This document shows, piece by piece, positions 55,895 through 64,000 of a stretch of DNA of 64,000 nucleotides. Numbering within the stretch: position 1 is the first letter of the stretch; each line of letters starts with the position of its first letter. The notes below the pieces were generated by a model. It saw only the letters and a program-made list of their open reading frames with translations. It made no database searches and was not told the DNA's origin. This stretch comes from Pseudideonella sakaiensis (GTDB lineage Bacteria; Pseudomonadota; Gammaproteobacteria; Burkholderiales; Burkholderiaceae_C): assembly GCF_001293525.1 (NCBI RefSeq), contig NZ_BBYR01000024.1, forward strand, positions 1 to 64,000, given 5' to 3'. The translations under genes and the position numbers were made by a program.

Positions 55895-56887
55895 ATGCCG
55901 ATGCAGGCGATCGAGATCAGCGGCTACGGCGGCCCCGAGGTGCTGCGCCTGTGCGAGCGCGAGCGGCCGGTGGCCGGCGCCGGCGAGGCGCTGATCCGCG
56001 TCGCGGCCTCGGGTGTCAACCGCCCGGACGTGCTGCAGCGCAAGGGCCATTACCCGGTGCCCCCCGGCGCGTCGGACCTGCCGGGCCTCGAGGTGGCCGG
56101 CGTGATCGAGTCCGGCGACGCGGCGGCGCTGGCGGCTGCCGGCCTCGCGGTCGGCGACCGCGTCTGCGCGCTGGTCGCCGGCGGCGGCTATGCGCAGTGG
56201 TGCGTGGCGCCGGTCGGCCAGTGCCTGCCGGTGCCGGCCGGGCTGGACGACGTCGCCGCCGCGAGCCTGCCGGAGACCTTCTTCACCGTCTGGTCGAACG
56301 TGTTCGACCGCGCGCAGCTGCAGGCCGGCGAAACCCTGCTGGTGCAGGGCGGCAGCAGCGGCATCGGCGTGACCGCGATCCAGGTCGCGAAGGCGGCGGG
56401 CGCGACGGTGCTGGTGACGGTCGGCTCGGACGACAAGGCCGAGGCCTGCCGCGCGCTCGGCGCGGACCATGCGATCAACTACCGCCGCCAGGACTTCGCC
56501 GAGGAGGCGCGCCGCCTCACGCAGGGCCGCGGCGTGGACGTCATCCTCGACATGGTCGCCGGCGACTACGTCGCGCGCGAGATCGGCTGCCTGGCCGACG
56601 ACGGCCGGCTGGTCATCATCGCGGTGCAGGGCGGCGTGCAGTCCGGCTTCGATGCCGGGCAGGTGCTGCGCCGGCGCCTCACGATCACCGGCTCGACGCT
56701 GCGGCCGCGGCCGGTGGCCTTCAAGGCGGCGATCGCCGCCGCGCTGCGCGAGCGCGTCTGGCCCTGGCTGGCCGAGGGGCGCATCCGACCGGTGATCTAC
56801 CGCAGCTTCCCGGCCGCCGCGGCGGCCGAGGCGCATGCGCTGATGGAATCGAACGCGCACATCGGAAAGATCGTACTGACATGGTGA
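55895..56887 (+). CDS. NAD(P)H quinone oxidoreductase, medium-chain type (PIG3-like)
   Basis: A 330-aa zinc-free MDR enzyme. Seen: GVNRPDVLQRKGHYPVPPGAS, VQGGSSGIGVTAIQVAKAAG (NADPH site) and GADHAINYRRQDF. The family reduces quinones with one-electron transfers. In-frame starts at 55880 (GTG), 55895 and 55901 (ATG) are all possible. It begins just after pnp and its stop overlaps the tpiA start by 7 bp, forming a coupled pair. Confidence 0.92.
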   Translation: MPMQAIEISGYGGPEVLRLCERERPVAGAGEALIRVAASGVNRPDVLQRKGHYPVPPGASDLPGLEVAGVIESGDAAALAAAGLAVGDRVCALVAGGGYAQWCVAPVGQCLPVPAGLDDVAAASLPETFFTVWSNVFDRAQLQAGETLLVQGGSSGIGVTAIQVAKAAGATVLVTVGSDDKAEACRALGADHAINYRRQDFAEEARRLTQGRGVDVILDMVAGDYVAREIGCLADDGRLVIIAVQGGVQSGFDAGQVLRRRLTITGSTLRPRPVAFKAAIAAALRERVWPWLAEGRIRPVIYRSFPAAAAAEAHALMESNAHIGKIVLTW

Positions 56888-57636
56888 CGACGACGGGGCG
56901 GATCCGGCGGGTGATCGGCAACTGGAAGCTGCACGGCAATCGGGTGGAGAACGCCGAGCGCCTGGCTGCGCTGAAGGAGGCCGGGCCCTGGCAGGCCGAG
57001 GTGGCCGTGTGCGTGCCTTTCCCGTACATCCCCGAGGTGGCGCTGGCGCTGCAGGGCAGCCGCATCGCGTGGGGCGCGCAGGACTGCTCGGCGCACGAAT
57101 CCGGCGCCTACACCGGCGAGGTGGCGGCGCCGATGCTGGCGGAGTTCGGCTGCCGCTACGTGATCGTCGGCCACTCCGAGCGGCGCGCGCTGCACGGCGA
57201 GACCGACCAGCAGGTCGCGGACAAGGCCAAGCGCGCGCTGGCGCACCACCTGACGCCGATCGTCTGCGTCGGCGAAACGCTTGCCGAACGCGATGCCGGC
57301 CAGACCGACGAGGTCGTGAAGCGCCAGCTGTCGGCCGTGATCCACACGCTGGGCCACTGCATCTCGCAGGTGGTGGTGGCCTACGAGCCGGTCTGGGCGA
57401 TCGGCACCGGGCGCACCGCGACGCCGGAGCAGGCGCAGGCGGTGCACGCCCGGCTGCGTCGGCAGCTGCAGGCCGCCACCGAGAAGGCGGACCTGATCAG
57501 CCTGCTCTACGGCGGCAGCGTCAAGCCCGACAACGCGGCGGCGCTGTTCGCGCAGCCCGACATCGACGGGGGCCTGATCGGAGGCGCCTCGCTGAAGGCC
57601 GCGGAGTTCGCGGCCATCTGCCGCGCAGCCGCCTGA
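56881..57636 (+). CDS. tpiA: triosephosphate isomerase
   Basis: Interconverts DHAP and glyceraldehyde-3-phosphate; 251 aa. Lys16 in GNWKLHGN, the catalytic His in VIVGHSERR and Glu in VAYEPVWAIGTG are all visible, as is the phosphate-binding LLYGGSVKPDN. The ATG sits inside the end of the quinone oxidoreductase gene. secG follows after 28 bp, an order shared with many Burkholderiales. Confidence 0.97.
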   Translation: MVTTTGRIRRVIGNWKLHGNRVENAERLAALKEAGPWQAEVAVCVPFPYIPEVALALQGSRIAWGAQDCSAHESGAYTGEVAAPMLAEFGCRYVIVGHSERRALHGETDQQVADKAKRALAHHLTPIVCVGETLAERDAGQTDEVVKRQLSAVIHTLGHCISQVVVAYEPVWAIGTGRTATPEQAQAVHARLRRQLQAATEKADLISLLYGGSVKPDNAAALFAQPDIDGGLIGGASLKAAEFAAICRAAA

Positions 57637-57664
57637 GCGCGCGCGGTCCTGGGAGAACGAAGCA

Positions 57665-58087
57665 ATGAACTGGATGCTGAACGTGGTGGTGATGGTGCAG
57701 ATCGTCGCGGCGCTCGTGATGATCGGCCTCGTGCTGGTGCAGCACGGCAAGGGCGCGGACATGGGGGCGTCCTTCGGCAGCGGGGCCTCCGGCAGCCTGT
57801 TCGGCGCCACCGGCAGCGCGAACTTCCTGTCGCGCTCGACGGCCGTCTGCGCGACCGTCTTCTTCGCCTGCACGCTGCTGCTGGCCTACCTGTCGAACGA
57901 CCACCTGTCCCGGCCGGCGGTCGGCGGCAGCGTGCTGGACCAGCCGGCCGCGGCGGCCAGCGCCGCCAGCGCACCGCTGCCCAGCGGTGCGGCGCAGATC
58001 CCGGGTGCGGCGCCAGCGCCTGCCCCGGCGCCGGCCTCGGCCGCCGCCCCGGCGCCGCTGCCTGCGCCGGCCTCCGCGCCGCGCTGA
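57665..58087 (+). CDS. secG: preprotein translocase subunit SecG
   Basis: A small inner-membrane subunit of SecYEG, 140 aa, with two transmembrane helices (VVVMVQIVAALVMIGLVLVQ and the CATVFFACTLLLAYL region) and the conserved GKGADMGASFGSGASGSLFG loop between them. The C-terminal 45 aa is an Ala/Pro tail, making it longer than the usual 75-115 aa. Confidence 0.95.
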   Translation: MNWMLNVVVMVQIVAALVMIGLVLVQHGKGADMGASFGSGASGSLFGATGSANFLSRSTAVCATVFFACTLLLAYLSNDHLSRPAVGGSVLDQPAAAASAASAPLPSGAAQIPGAAPAPAPAPASAAAPAPLPAPASAPR

Positions 58088-58097
58088 CGCGGGGCGT

Positions 58098-58125
58098 GCC
58101 CGGGGGCGGTTGCAGCGCCCCGGGC
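58098..58125 (+). terminator. hairpin after secG
   Basis: GCCCGGGGGCG (58098-58108, one bulged G) pairs with CGCCCCGGGC (58116-58125), 10 nt after the secG stop. No T-run follows, so termination would be partial or Rho-dependent. Confidence 0.45.
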
Positions 58126-58161
58126 GGCGGCACGGCGGTGCGCAGAGCCTTCGGGTTCTCC

Positions 58162-58190
58162 CTGGCACCGCACTGCTTTGGGGTTAGAAT
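58162..58190 (+). promoter_or_regulatory. tRNA-Leu promoter
   Basis: CTGGCA (-35, four of six consensus bases), a 17-nt spacer and TAGAAT (-10, 58185-58190) about 68 nt before the mature tRNA. It may also drive the nuo operon, since no terminator separates tRNA and nuoA. Confidence 0.6.
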
Positions 58191-58257
58191 GCAGGGCTGT
58201 CTGGAGAGCGATCCTCATGCCATCCAGGCTGTCCTTCGCACCGTGACGGGTGCACGG

Positions 58258-58342
58258 GCCGACGTGGTGAAATTGGTAGACACGCTATCTTGAGGGGGTA
58301 GTGGCGAAAGCTGTGCGAGTTCGAGTCTCGCCGTCGGCACCA
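58258..58342 (+). tRNA. tRNA-Leu (anticodon GAG)
   Basis: An 85-nt class II tRNA. Acceptor stem GCCGACG pairs with CGTCGGC, the anticodon stem CTATC/GGTAG frames the loop TTGAGGG (anticodon GAG, reading CUC and CUU), there is a long variable arm, and the T loop is TTCGAGT. The discriminator A and CCA are encoded. It lies between secG and nuoA. Confidence 0.97.
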
Positions 58343-58410
58343 GGCTGTTTCCAGCGGGGCACGAAAGCTGCTCCGCGGGTGAGCGGCATTTCCTTCGTGC
58401 ACCGGGCGCC

Positions 58411-58770
58411 ATGAACCTCGAACCCTATCTCCCCGTCATCCTGTTCATTCTGGTGGGGGTGGGGGTAGGGGTTGCGCCGCAGGTGCTCGGTTTCCTGCTC
58501 GGGCCGCGCCGGCCCGATGCGGCCAAGAATTCCCCCTACGAGTGCGGCTTCGAGGCCTTCGAGGACGCGCGGATGAAGTTCGACGTCCGCTACTACCTCG
58601 TCGCCATCCTGTTCATCCTGTTCGACCTCGAGATCGCCTTCCTGTTTCCCTGGGCCGTCTCGCTGGGCGACATCGGTGCGACCGGCTTCTGGGCCATGAT
58701 GCTTTTCCTCGGCATCCTGGTCGTCGGCTTCGCCTACGAGTGGAAGAAGGGCGCGCTGGACTGGGAATGA
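58411..58770 (+). CDS. nuoA: NADH-quinone oxidoreductase subunit A
   Basis: A membrane subunit of Complex I at the hinge with the peripheral arm; 119 aa with three helices. [20 protein letters not shown] holds the conserved loop cysteine, and FLFPWAVSL the third-helix region. No clear Shine-Dalgarno precedes the ATG, unusual for a highly expressed gene. First gene of nuoA-G. Confidence 0.96.
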   Translation: MNLEPYLPVILFILVGVGVGVAPQVLGFLLGPRRPDAAKNSPYECGFEAFEDARMKFDVRYYLVAILFILFDLEIAFLFPWAVSLGDIGATGFWAMMLFLGILVVGFAYEWKKGALDWE

Positions 58771-58808
58771 ACGCGGCAGGGTTCGGCGTCGGCAAAAGGT
58801 AAGACACC

Positions 58809-59285
58809 ATGGGCATCGAAGGCGTACTCAAAGAAGGCTTCGTCACCACCAGCCTGGACACGGTCATCAACTGGTCGAAGACCGGCTCGCTGTGGCCGAT
58901 GACCTTCGGCCTGGCCTGCTGTGCGGTCGAGATGATGCATGCCGGCGCCTCGCGCTACGACATCGACCGCTTCGGCATGCTGTTCCGGCCGAGCCCGCGC
59001 CAGTCGGACCTGATGATCGTCGCCGGCACGCTGTGCAACAAGATGGCGCCGGCGCTGCGCAAGGTCTACGACCAGATGGCCGAGCCGCGCTGGGTGCTCA
59101 GCATGGGCTCCTGCGCGAACGGTGGCGGCTACTACCACTACAGCTACTCGGTGGTGCGCGGCTGCGACCGCATCGTGCCGGTCGACGTCTACGTGCCGGG
59201 CTGCCCGCCGACGGCCGAGGCGCTGCTGTACGGCATCCTGCAGCTGCAGGCCAAGATCCGCCGCGAGAACACGATCGCCCGCTGA
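58809..59285 (+). CDS. nuoB: NADH-quinone oxidoreductase subunit B
   Basis: Holds the terminal [4Fe-4S] cluster N2 that passes electrons to quinone; 158 aa. Ligands Cys37-Cys38 ([11 protein letters not shown]), Cys102 (GSCANGGG) and Cys132 ([10 protein letters not shown]) are intact. It follows nuoA by 38 bp. Confidence 0.98.
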   Translation: MGIEGVLKEGFVTTSLDTVINWSKTGSLWPMTFGLACCAVEMMHAGASRYDIDRFGMLFRPSPRQSDLMIVAGTLCNKMAPALRKVYDQMAEPRWVLSMGSCANGGGYYHYSYSVVRGCDRIVPVDVYVPGCPPTAEALLYGILQLQAKIRRENTIAR

Positions 59286-59319
59286 CGGCGCACGGCGCGG
59301 CTGCGGACCCGGAGAACCC

Positions 59320-59916
59320 ATGAGTCGACTCGATACGCTGGAAGCCGCCGTGCACGCGGTGCTCGGCGCGCAGGTGAAGCGCCTGGTGCGCGACCGCGGC
59401 GAACTGACGCTGACCGTCGCCGCCGCCGACAGCCTCGCCGTGGCGCAGGCACTGCGCGACGACCCGCGGCTGCAGCTCGAGCAGGCGATGGACCTGTGCG
59501 GCATGGACTACAGCGCCCACGGCGACGGCACCTGGGACGGCGCGCGCTTCGCGGTGGTGACGCACCTGCTGTCGGTCTCGCAGAACTGGCGGCTGCGGCT
59601 GAAGGTCTTCTGCGACGACGACGACTTCCCGTCGGTGCCCTCGCTGACCGGCGTCTGGAGCGGCCTCAACTGGTTCGAGCGCGAAGCCTTCGACCTGTAC
59701 GGCATCCTGTTCGATGGCCACGAGGACCTGCGCCGCATCCTCACCGACTACGGCTTCATCGGCCACCCCTTCCGCAAGGACTTCCCGGTGTCCGGCCACG
59801 TCGAGATGCGCTACGACGCCGAGTCGCGCCGCGTGATCTACCAGCCGGTCACGATCGAGCCGCGCGAGATCACCCCGCGGATCATCCGCGAAGACCACTA
59901 CGGCGGGCTGCACTGA
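59320..59916 (+). CDS. nuoC: NADH-quinone oxidoreductase subunit C
   Basis: A 30-kDa-type subunit of the Q module, 198 aa, separate from NuoD (unlike the fused NuoCD of E. coli). [20 protein letters not shown] and [20 protein letters not shown] are signatures. ATG at 59320 has GGAG 6 nt upstream; the longer open frame is rejected because it would run into nuoB. Confidence 0.97.
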   Translation: MSRLDTLEAAVHAVLGAQVKRLVRDRGELTLTVAAADSLAVAQALRDDPRLQLEQAMDLCGMDYSAHGDGTWDGARFAVVTHLLSVSQNWRLRLKVFCDDDDFPSVPSLTGVWSGLNWFEREAFDLYGILFDGHEDLRRILTDYGFIGHPFRKDFPVSGHVEMRYDAESRRVIYQPVTIEPREITPRIIREDHYGGLH

Positions 59917-59969
59917 TGCGCGCCGCGATGTCCATCCATCGTCCGCTGCCGCGCCGGGGGCGCTGAGTC

Positions 59970-61223
59970 ATGGCCGAGATCAAGAACTACACGCTCAACT
60001 TCGGCCCGCAGCACCCCGCCGCGCACGGCGTGCTGCGCCTGGTGCTGGAGCTCGACGGCGAGGTCATCCAGCGCGCCGACCCCCACATCGGCCTGCTGCA
60101 CCGCGCCACCGAGAAGCTGGCCGAGCAGAAGACCTTCATCCAGTCGCTGCCCTACATGGACCGGCTGGACTACGTCTCGATGATGTGCAACGAGCACGCC
60201 TACTGCCTGGCGATCGAGAAGCTGCTGGGCCTGGAGGTGCCGCTGCGCGCGCAGTACATCCGCGTGATGTTCAGCGAGATCACCCGCATCCTGAACCACC
60301 TGCTCTGGCTCGGCTGCCACGGCATGGACTGCGGGGCGATGAACATGCTGATCTACTGCTTCCGCGAGCGGGAGGACCTGTACGACATGTACGAGGCCGT
60401 CTCCGGCGCGCGGATGCACGCGGCCTACTTCCGCCCGGGTGGCGTCTACCGCGACCTGCCGGACACGATGCCGCAGTACCTCGTGTCCAAGGTGCGCAAC
60501 GCGAAGGCGCTGGCGCGCATGAACGAGAACCGCCAGGGCTCGCTGCTCGACTTCGTCGAGGACTTCTGCAAGCGCTTCCCGAAGCACATCGACGAGTACG
60601 AGACGCTGCTGACCGACAACCGGATCTGGAAGCAGCGCACCGTGGGCATTGGCATCGTCAGCCCCGAGCGTGCCTTCAACCTCGGCTTCAGCGGCGCGAT
60701 GCTGCGCGGCTCCGGCATCGCCTGGGACCTGCGCAAGCAGCAGCCCTACGACGTCTACGACCGGATGGACTTCGACATCCCCGTCGGCGTCAACGGCGAC
60801 ACCTACGACCGCTACCTGGTGCGCGTCGAGGAGCTGCGCCAGTCGAACCGCATCGTGCAGCAGTGCGTGGACTGGCTGCGCGCCAACCCGGGCCCGGTGA
60901 TCACCGACAACCACAAGGTGGCGCCGCCGTCGCGCGTGCAGATGAAGTCCAGCATGGAGGAGCTGATCCACCACTTCAAGCTCTTCACCGAAGGTTTCCA
61001 CGTGCCGCCGGGCGAGGTGTATGCCGCGGTCGAGCACCCGAAGGGCGAGTTCGGCATCTACCTGGTCAGCGACGGCGCCAACAAGCCCTACCGGCTGAAG
61101 ATCCGAGCGCCGGGCTTCGCCCACCTGGCCGCGCTCGACGAGATGTCGCGCGGCCACATGATCGCCGACGCGGTGGCGCTGATCGGCACGATGGACATCG
61201 TGTTCGGCGAGATCGACCGATGA
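59970..61223 (+). CDS. nuoD: NADH-quinone oxidoreductase subunit D
   Basis: A 49-kDa-type subunit lining the quinone site, 417 aa. The quinone-binding [40 protein letters not shown] and the C-terminal DIVFGEIDR are typical. It lies 53 bp after nuoC. Its TGA overlaps the ATG of a 37-codon frame that fills the gap to nuoE. Confidence 0.98.
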   Translation: MAEIKNYTLNFGPQHPAAHGVLRLVLELDGEVIQRADPHIGLLHRATEKLAEQKTFIQSLPYMDRLDYVSMMCNEHAYCLAIEKLLGLEVPLRAQYIRVMFSEITRILNHLLWLGCHGMDCGAMNMLIYCFREREDLYDMYEAVSGARMHAAYFRPGGVYRDLPDTMPQYLVSKVRNAKALARMNENRQGSLLDFVEDFCKRFPKHIDEYETLLTDNRIWKQRTVGIGIVSPERAFNLGFSGAMLRGSGIAWDLRKQQPYDVYDRMDFDIPVGVNGDTYDRYLVRVEELRQSNRIVQQCVDWLRANPGPVITDNHKVAPPSRVQMKSSMEELIHHFKLFTEGFHVPPGEVYAAVEHPKGEFGIYLVSDGANKPYRLKIRAPGFAHLAALDEMSRGHMIADAVALIGTMDIVFGEIDR

Positions 61224-61333
61224 CCGCGTCCTCCTCCGAAACGGCCTGCGCCGCGCTCCCCGCGCGGAACGCCGCCCGTGGCAGCCTGGCCCGGCCGGCG
61301 CCGCGGCGGCTGCTCGACCCCTTCCGCTGCTGA
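61220..61333 (+). CDS. possible small ORF between nuoD and nuoE
   Basis: A 37-codon frame ([20 protein letters not shown] and 17 more residues, ending FRC) whose ATG overlaps the nuoD stop as ATGA and whose stop is 6 nt before the nuoE ATG. No family is recognised, and Ala/Arg-rich composition is what chance gives at this GC. It may only serve to carry ribosomes from nuoD to nuoE, or be no gene at all. Confidence 0.25.
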   Translation: MTASSSETACAALPARNAARGSLARPAPRRLLDPFRC

Positions 61334-61339
61334 ACGACC

Positions 61340-61841
61340 ATGTTCCCGCCTTCCACCTTGGCGCGCTTCGAGCGCGAGATCGCGAAGTACCCGCCCGAGC
61401 AGAAGCAGTCGGCGGTGATGGCCTGCCTGGCGATCGTCCAGCAGGAGCAGGGCTGGGTCTCGGCCGAGAGCGAGCAGGGCATCGCCGAGGTGCTCGGCAT
61501 GCCGCCGATCGCGGTGCACGAGGTCACGACCTTCTACAACATGTACAACCAGCGGCCCACCGGCCGCTACAAGCTCAACGTCTGCACCAACCTGCCGTGC
61601 CAGCTGCGCGACGGCGAGCAGGCGCTGCGGCACCTGTGCCACCGCCTCGGCATCGAGGAGGGCGGCACCACCGCCGACGGCCGCTTCACGGTGCAGAAGA
61701 GCGAGTGCCTCGGCGCCTGCGCCGATGCGCCGGTGATGCTCGTCAACGACCGCCAGATGTGCAGCTACATGAGCAACGAGCGCCTCGACGCGCTGCTCGA
61801 CCTGCTCGCGTCCCAGCCCGCGGGTGCCGCCGGAGCCGACC

Positions 61842-61849
<8 letters not shown>
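61340..61849 (+). CDS. nuoE: NADH-quinone oxidoreductase subunit E
   Basis: A 24-kDa-type subunit of the NADH module, 169 aa, with [2Fe-2S] cluster N1a bound by Cys82, Cys87, Cys123 and Cys127 ([10 protein letters not shown] and [11 protein letters not shown]). Its last 8 bp overlap the nuoF start. Confidence 0.97.
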
Positions 61850-63177
<1,328 letters not shown>

Positions 63178-63185
<8 letters not shown>

Positions 63186-64000
63186 GATCGAACTCGACGG
63201 CAAGAAGGTGGAGGTGCTGGAAGGCAGCACCGTGATGCATGCCGCCGACAAGGCCGGAACCTACATCCCGCACTTCTGCTACCACAAGAAGCTGTCGATC
63301 GCGGCGAACTGCCGCATGTGCCTGGTCGAGGTGGAGAAGGCGCCGAAGCCGATGCCGGCCTGCGCGACGCCGGTGACCCAGGGCATGGTCGTGCGCACGC
63401 GCAGCGACAAGGCCGTCAAGGCCCAGCGCAGCGTGATGGAGTTCCTGCTCATCAACCACCCGCTGGACTGCCCGATCTGCGACCAGGGCGGCGAGTGCCA
63501 GCTGCAGGACCTCGCGGTCGGCTACGGCGGCTCCTCGTCGCGCTATGCGGAGGAGAAGCGGGTCGTCTTCCACAAGGACGTCGGGCCGCTGATCTCGATG
63601 GAGGAGATGAGCCGCTGCATCCACTGCACCCGCTGCGTGCGCTTCGGCCAGGAGATGGCCGGCGCGATGGAACTCGGCATGGTGCACCGCGGCGAGCACT
63701 CCGAGATCACCACGGTGACCGGCGGCACGGTGGACTCCGAGCTGTCGGGCAACATGATCGACCTGTGCCCGGTCGGTGCGCTGACCAGCAAGCCCTTCCG
63801 CTACAGCGCCCGCACCTGGGAGCTGAGCCGCCGCAAGAGCGTCAGCCCGCACGACAGCACCGGCGCCAACCTGATCGTGCAGGTCAAGGCGAACCGCGTG
63901 ATGCGCGTGCTGCCGCTGGAGAACGAGGCCGTCAACGAGTGCTGGCTGGCCGACCGCGACCGTTTCAGCTACGAGGCGCTGAACAGCGAGGACCGCCTGA
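63178..64000 (+). CDS. nuoG: NADH-quinone oxidoreductase subunit G (partial, cut by window end)
   Basis: The 75-kDa-type subunit; the first 274 codons are present and the frame is open at the window edge. A [2Fe-2S] ferredoxin-like domain ([20 protein letters not shown]), the N5-type region [18 protein letters not shown], and cluster N4 ligands ([20 protein letters not shown]) are seen, then the start of the molybdopterin-oxidoreductase-like domain. Overlaps nuoF by 8 bp. Confidence 0.97.

Overview
This is a 64 kb, very GC-rich stretch of bacterial chromosome with tightly packed genes and many ATGA or TGATG start/stop overlaps. Gene content and order point to a betaproteobacterium of the order Burkholderiales, probably the Rubrivivax/Leptothrix/Ideonella group. 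The supporting blocks are alaA-hom-thrC-moeA-moaD-moaE-clpB, iscRSUA-hscBA-fdx, rpsO-pnp-qor-tpiA-secG-tRNA-Leu-nuoABCDEFG, a PHB reductase, and a Bug-type solute-binding protein. The taxonomic call is inference from gene order and protein style, not from a search. I saw no insertion sequence, prophage, CRISPR array or rRNA operon.

Layout. 1-4 kb: tail of an unknown gene, a long-type acyl-CoA dehydrogenase and a secreted M3 metallopeptidase. 4-7 kb (minus): PhoH/PIN ATPase, peroxiredoxin Bcp and an Mth938-domain protein. 7-20 kb (plus): AlaA-type aminotransferase, homoserine dehydrogenase, a LysR-lactate permease-lactate dehydrogenase cassette, threonine synthase, molybdopterin genes and ClpB. 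20-24 kb: L-aspartate oxidase, facing a 763-residue low-complexity membrane-anchored protein of unknown function. 24-32 kb: divergent glycogen genes, glgP-glgX (degradation) against glgC-glgA (synthesis). 32-37 kb: aroC, then a four-gene minus-strand operon (GntR regulator, Bug binding protein, TauD/TfdA dioxygenase, PEP-mutase/isocitrate-lyase-like lyase) with a perfect palindromic operator candidate upstream. 37-42 kb: RND efflux adaptor and pump. 42-43 kb (minus): acetoacetyl-CoA reductase and a phasin-like protein. 43.5-50 kb: the Fe-S assembly operon with a clear promoter and an IscR-type operator, then tsaD. 50-53 kb: a periplasmic binding protein coupled to an aminotransferase. 53-58 kb: rpsO, pnp (with a long leader hairpin), quinone oxidoreductase, tpiA and secG. 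58-64 kb: tRNA-Leu(GAG) and nuoA to nuoG, with nuoG cut by the window end.

How they work together. Most of the window is core metabolism: threonine and chorismate synthesis, carbon storage as glycogen and PHB, Fe-S assembly feeding respiratory Complex I, lactate oxidation, and RNA turnover. The accessory parts are the lactate cassette lying between hom and thrC, the GntR-Bug-dioxygenase-lyase operon, the efflux pair and the 763-residue protein. No unmistakable new defence or mobile system is visible. The best candidates for something undescribed are the four-gene catabolic operon and the 763-residue protein. Several regulatory elements are clear enough to test: the IscR site, the GntR palindrome, the pnp hairpin, the repeats before clpB and lldP, and a clpB terminator whose loop holds a -10-like hexamer.
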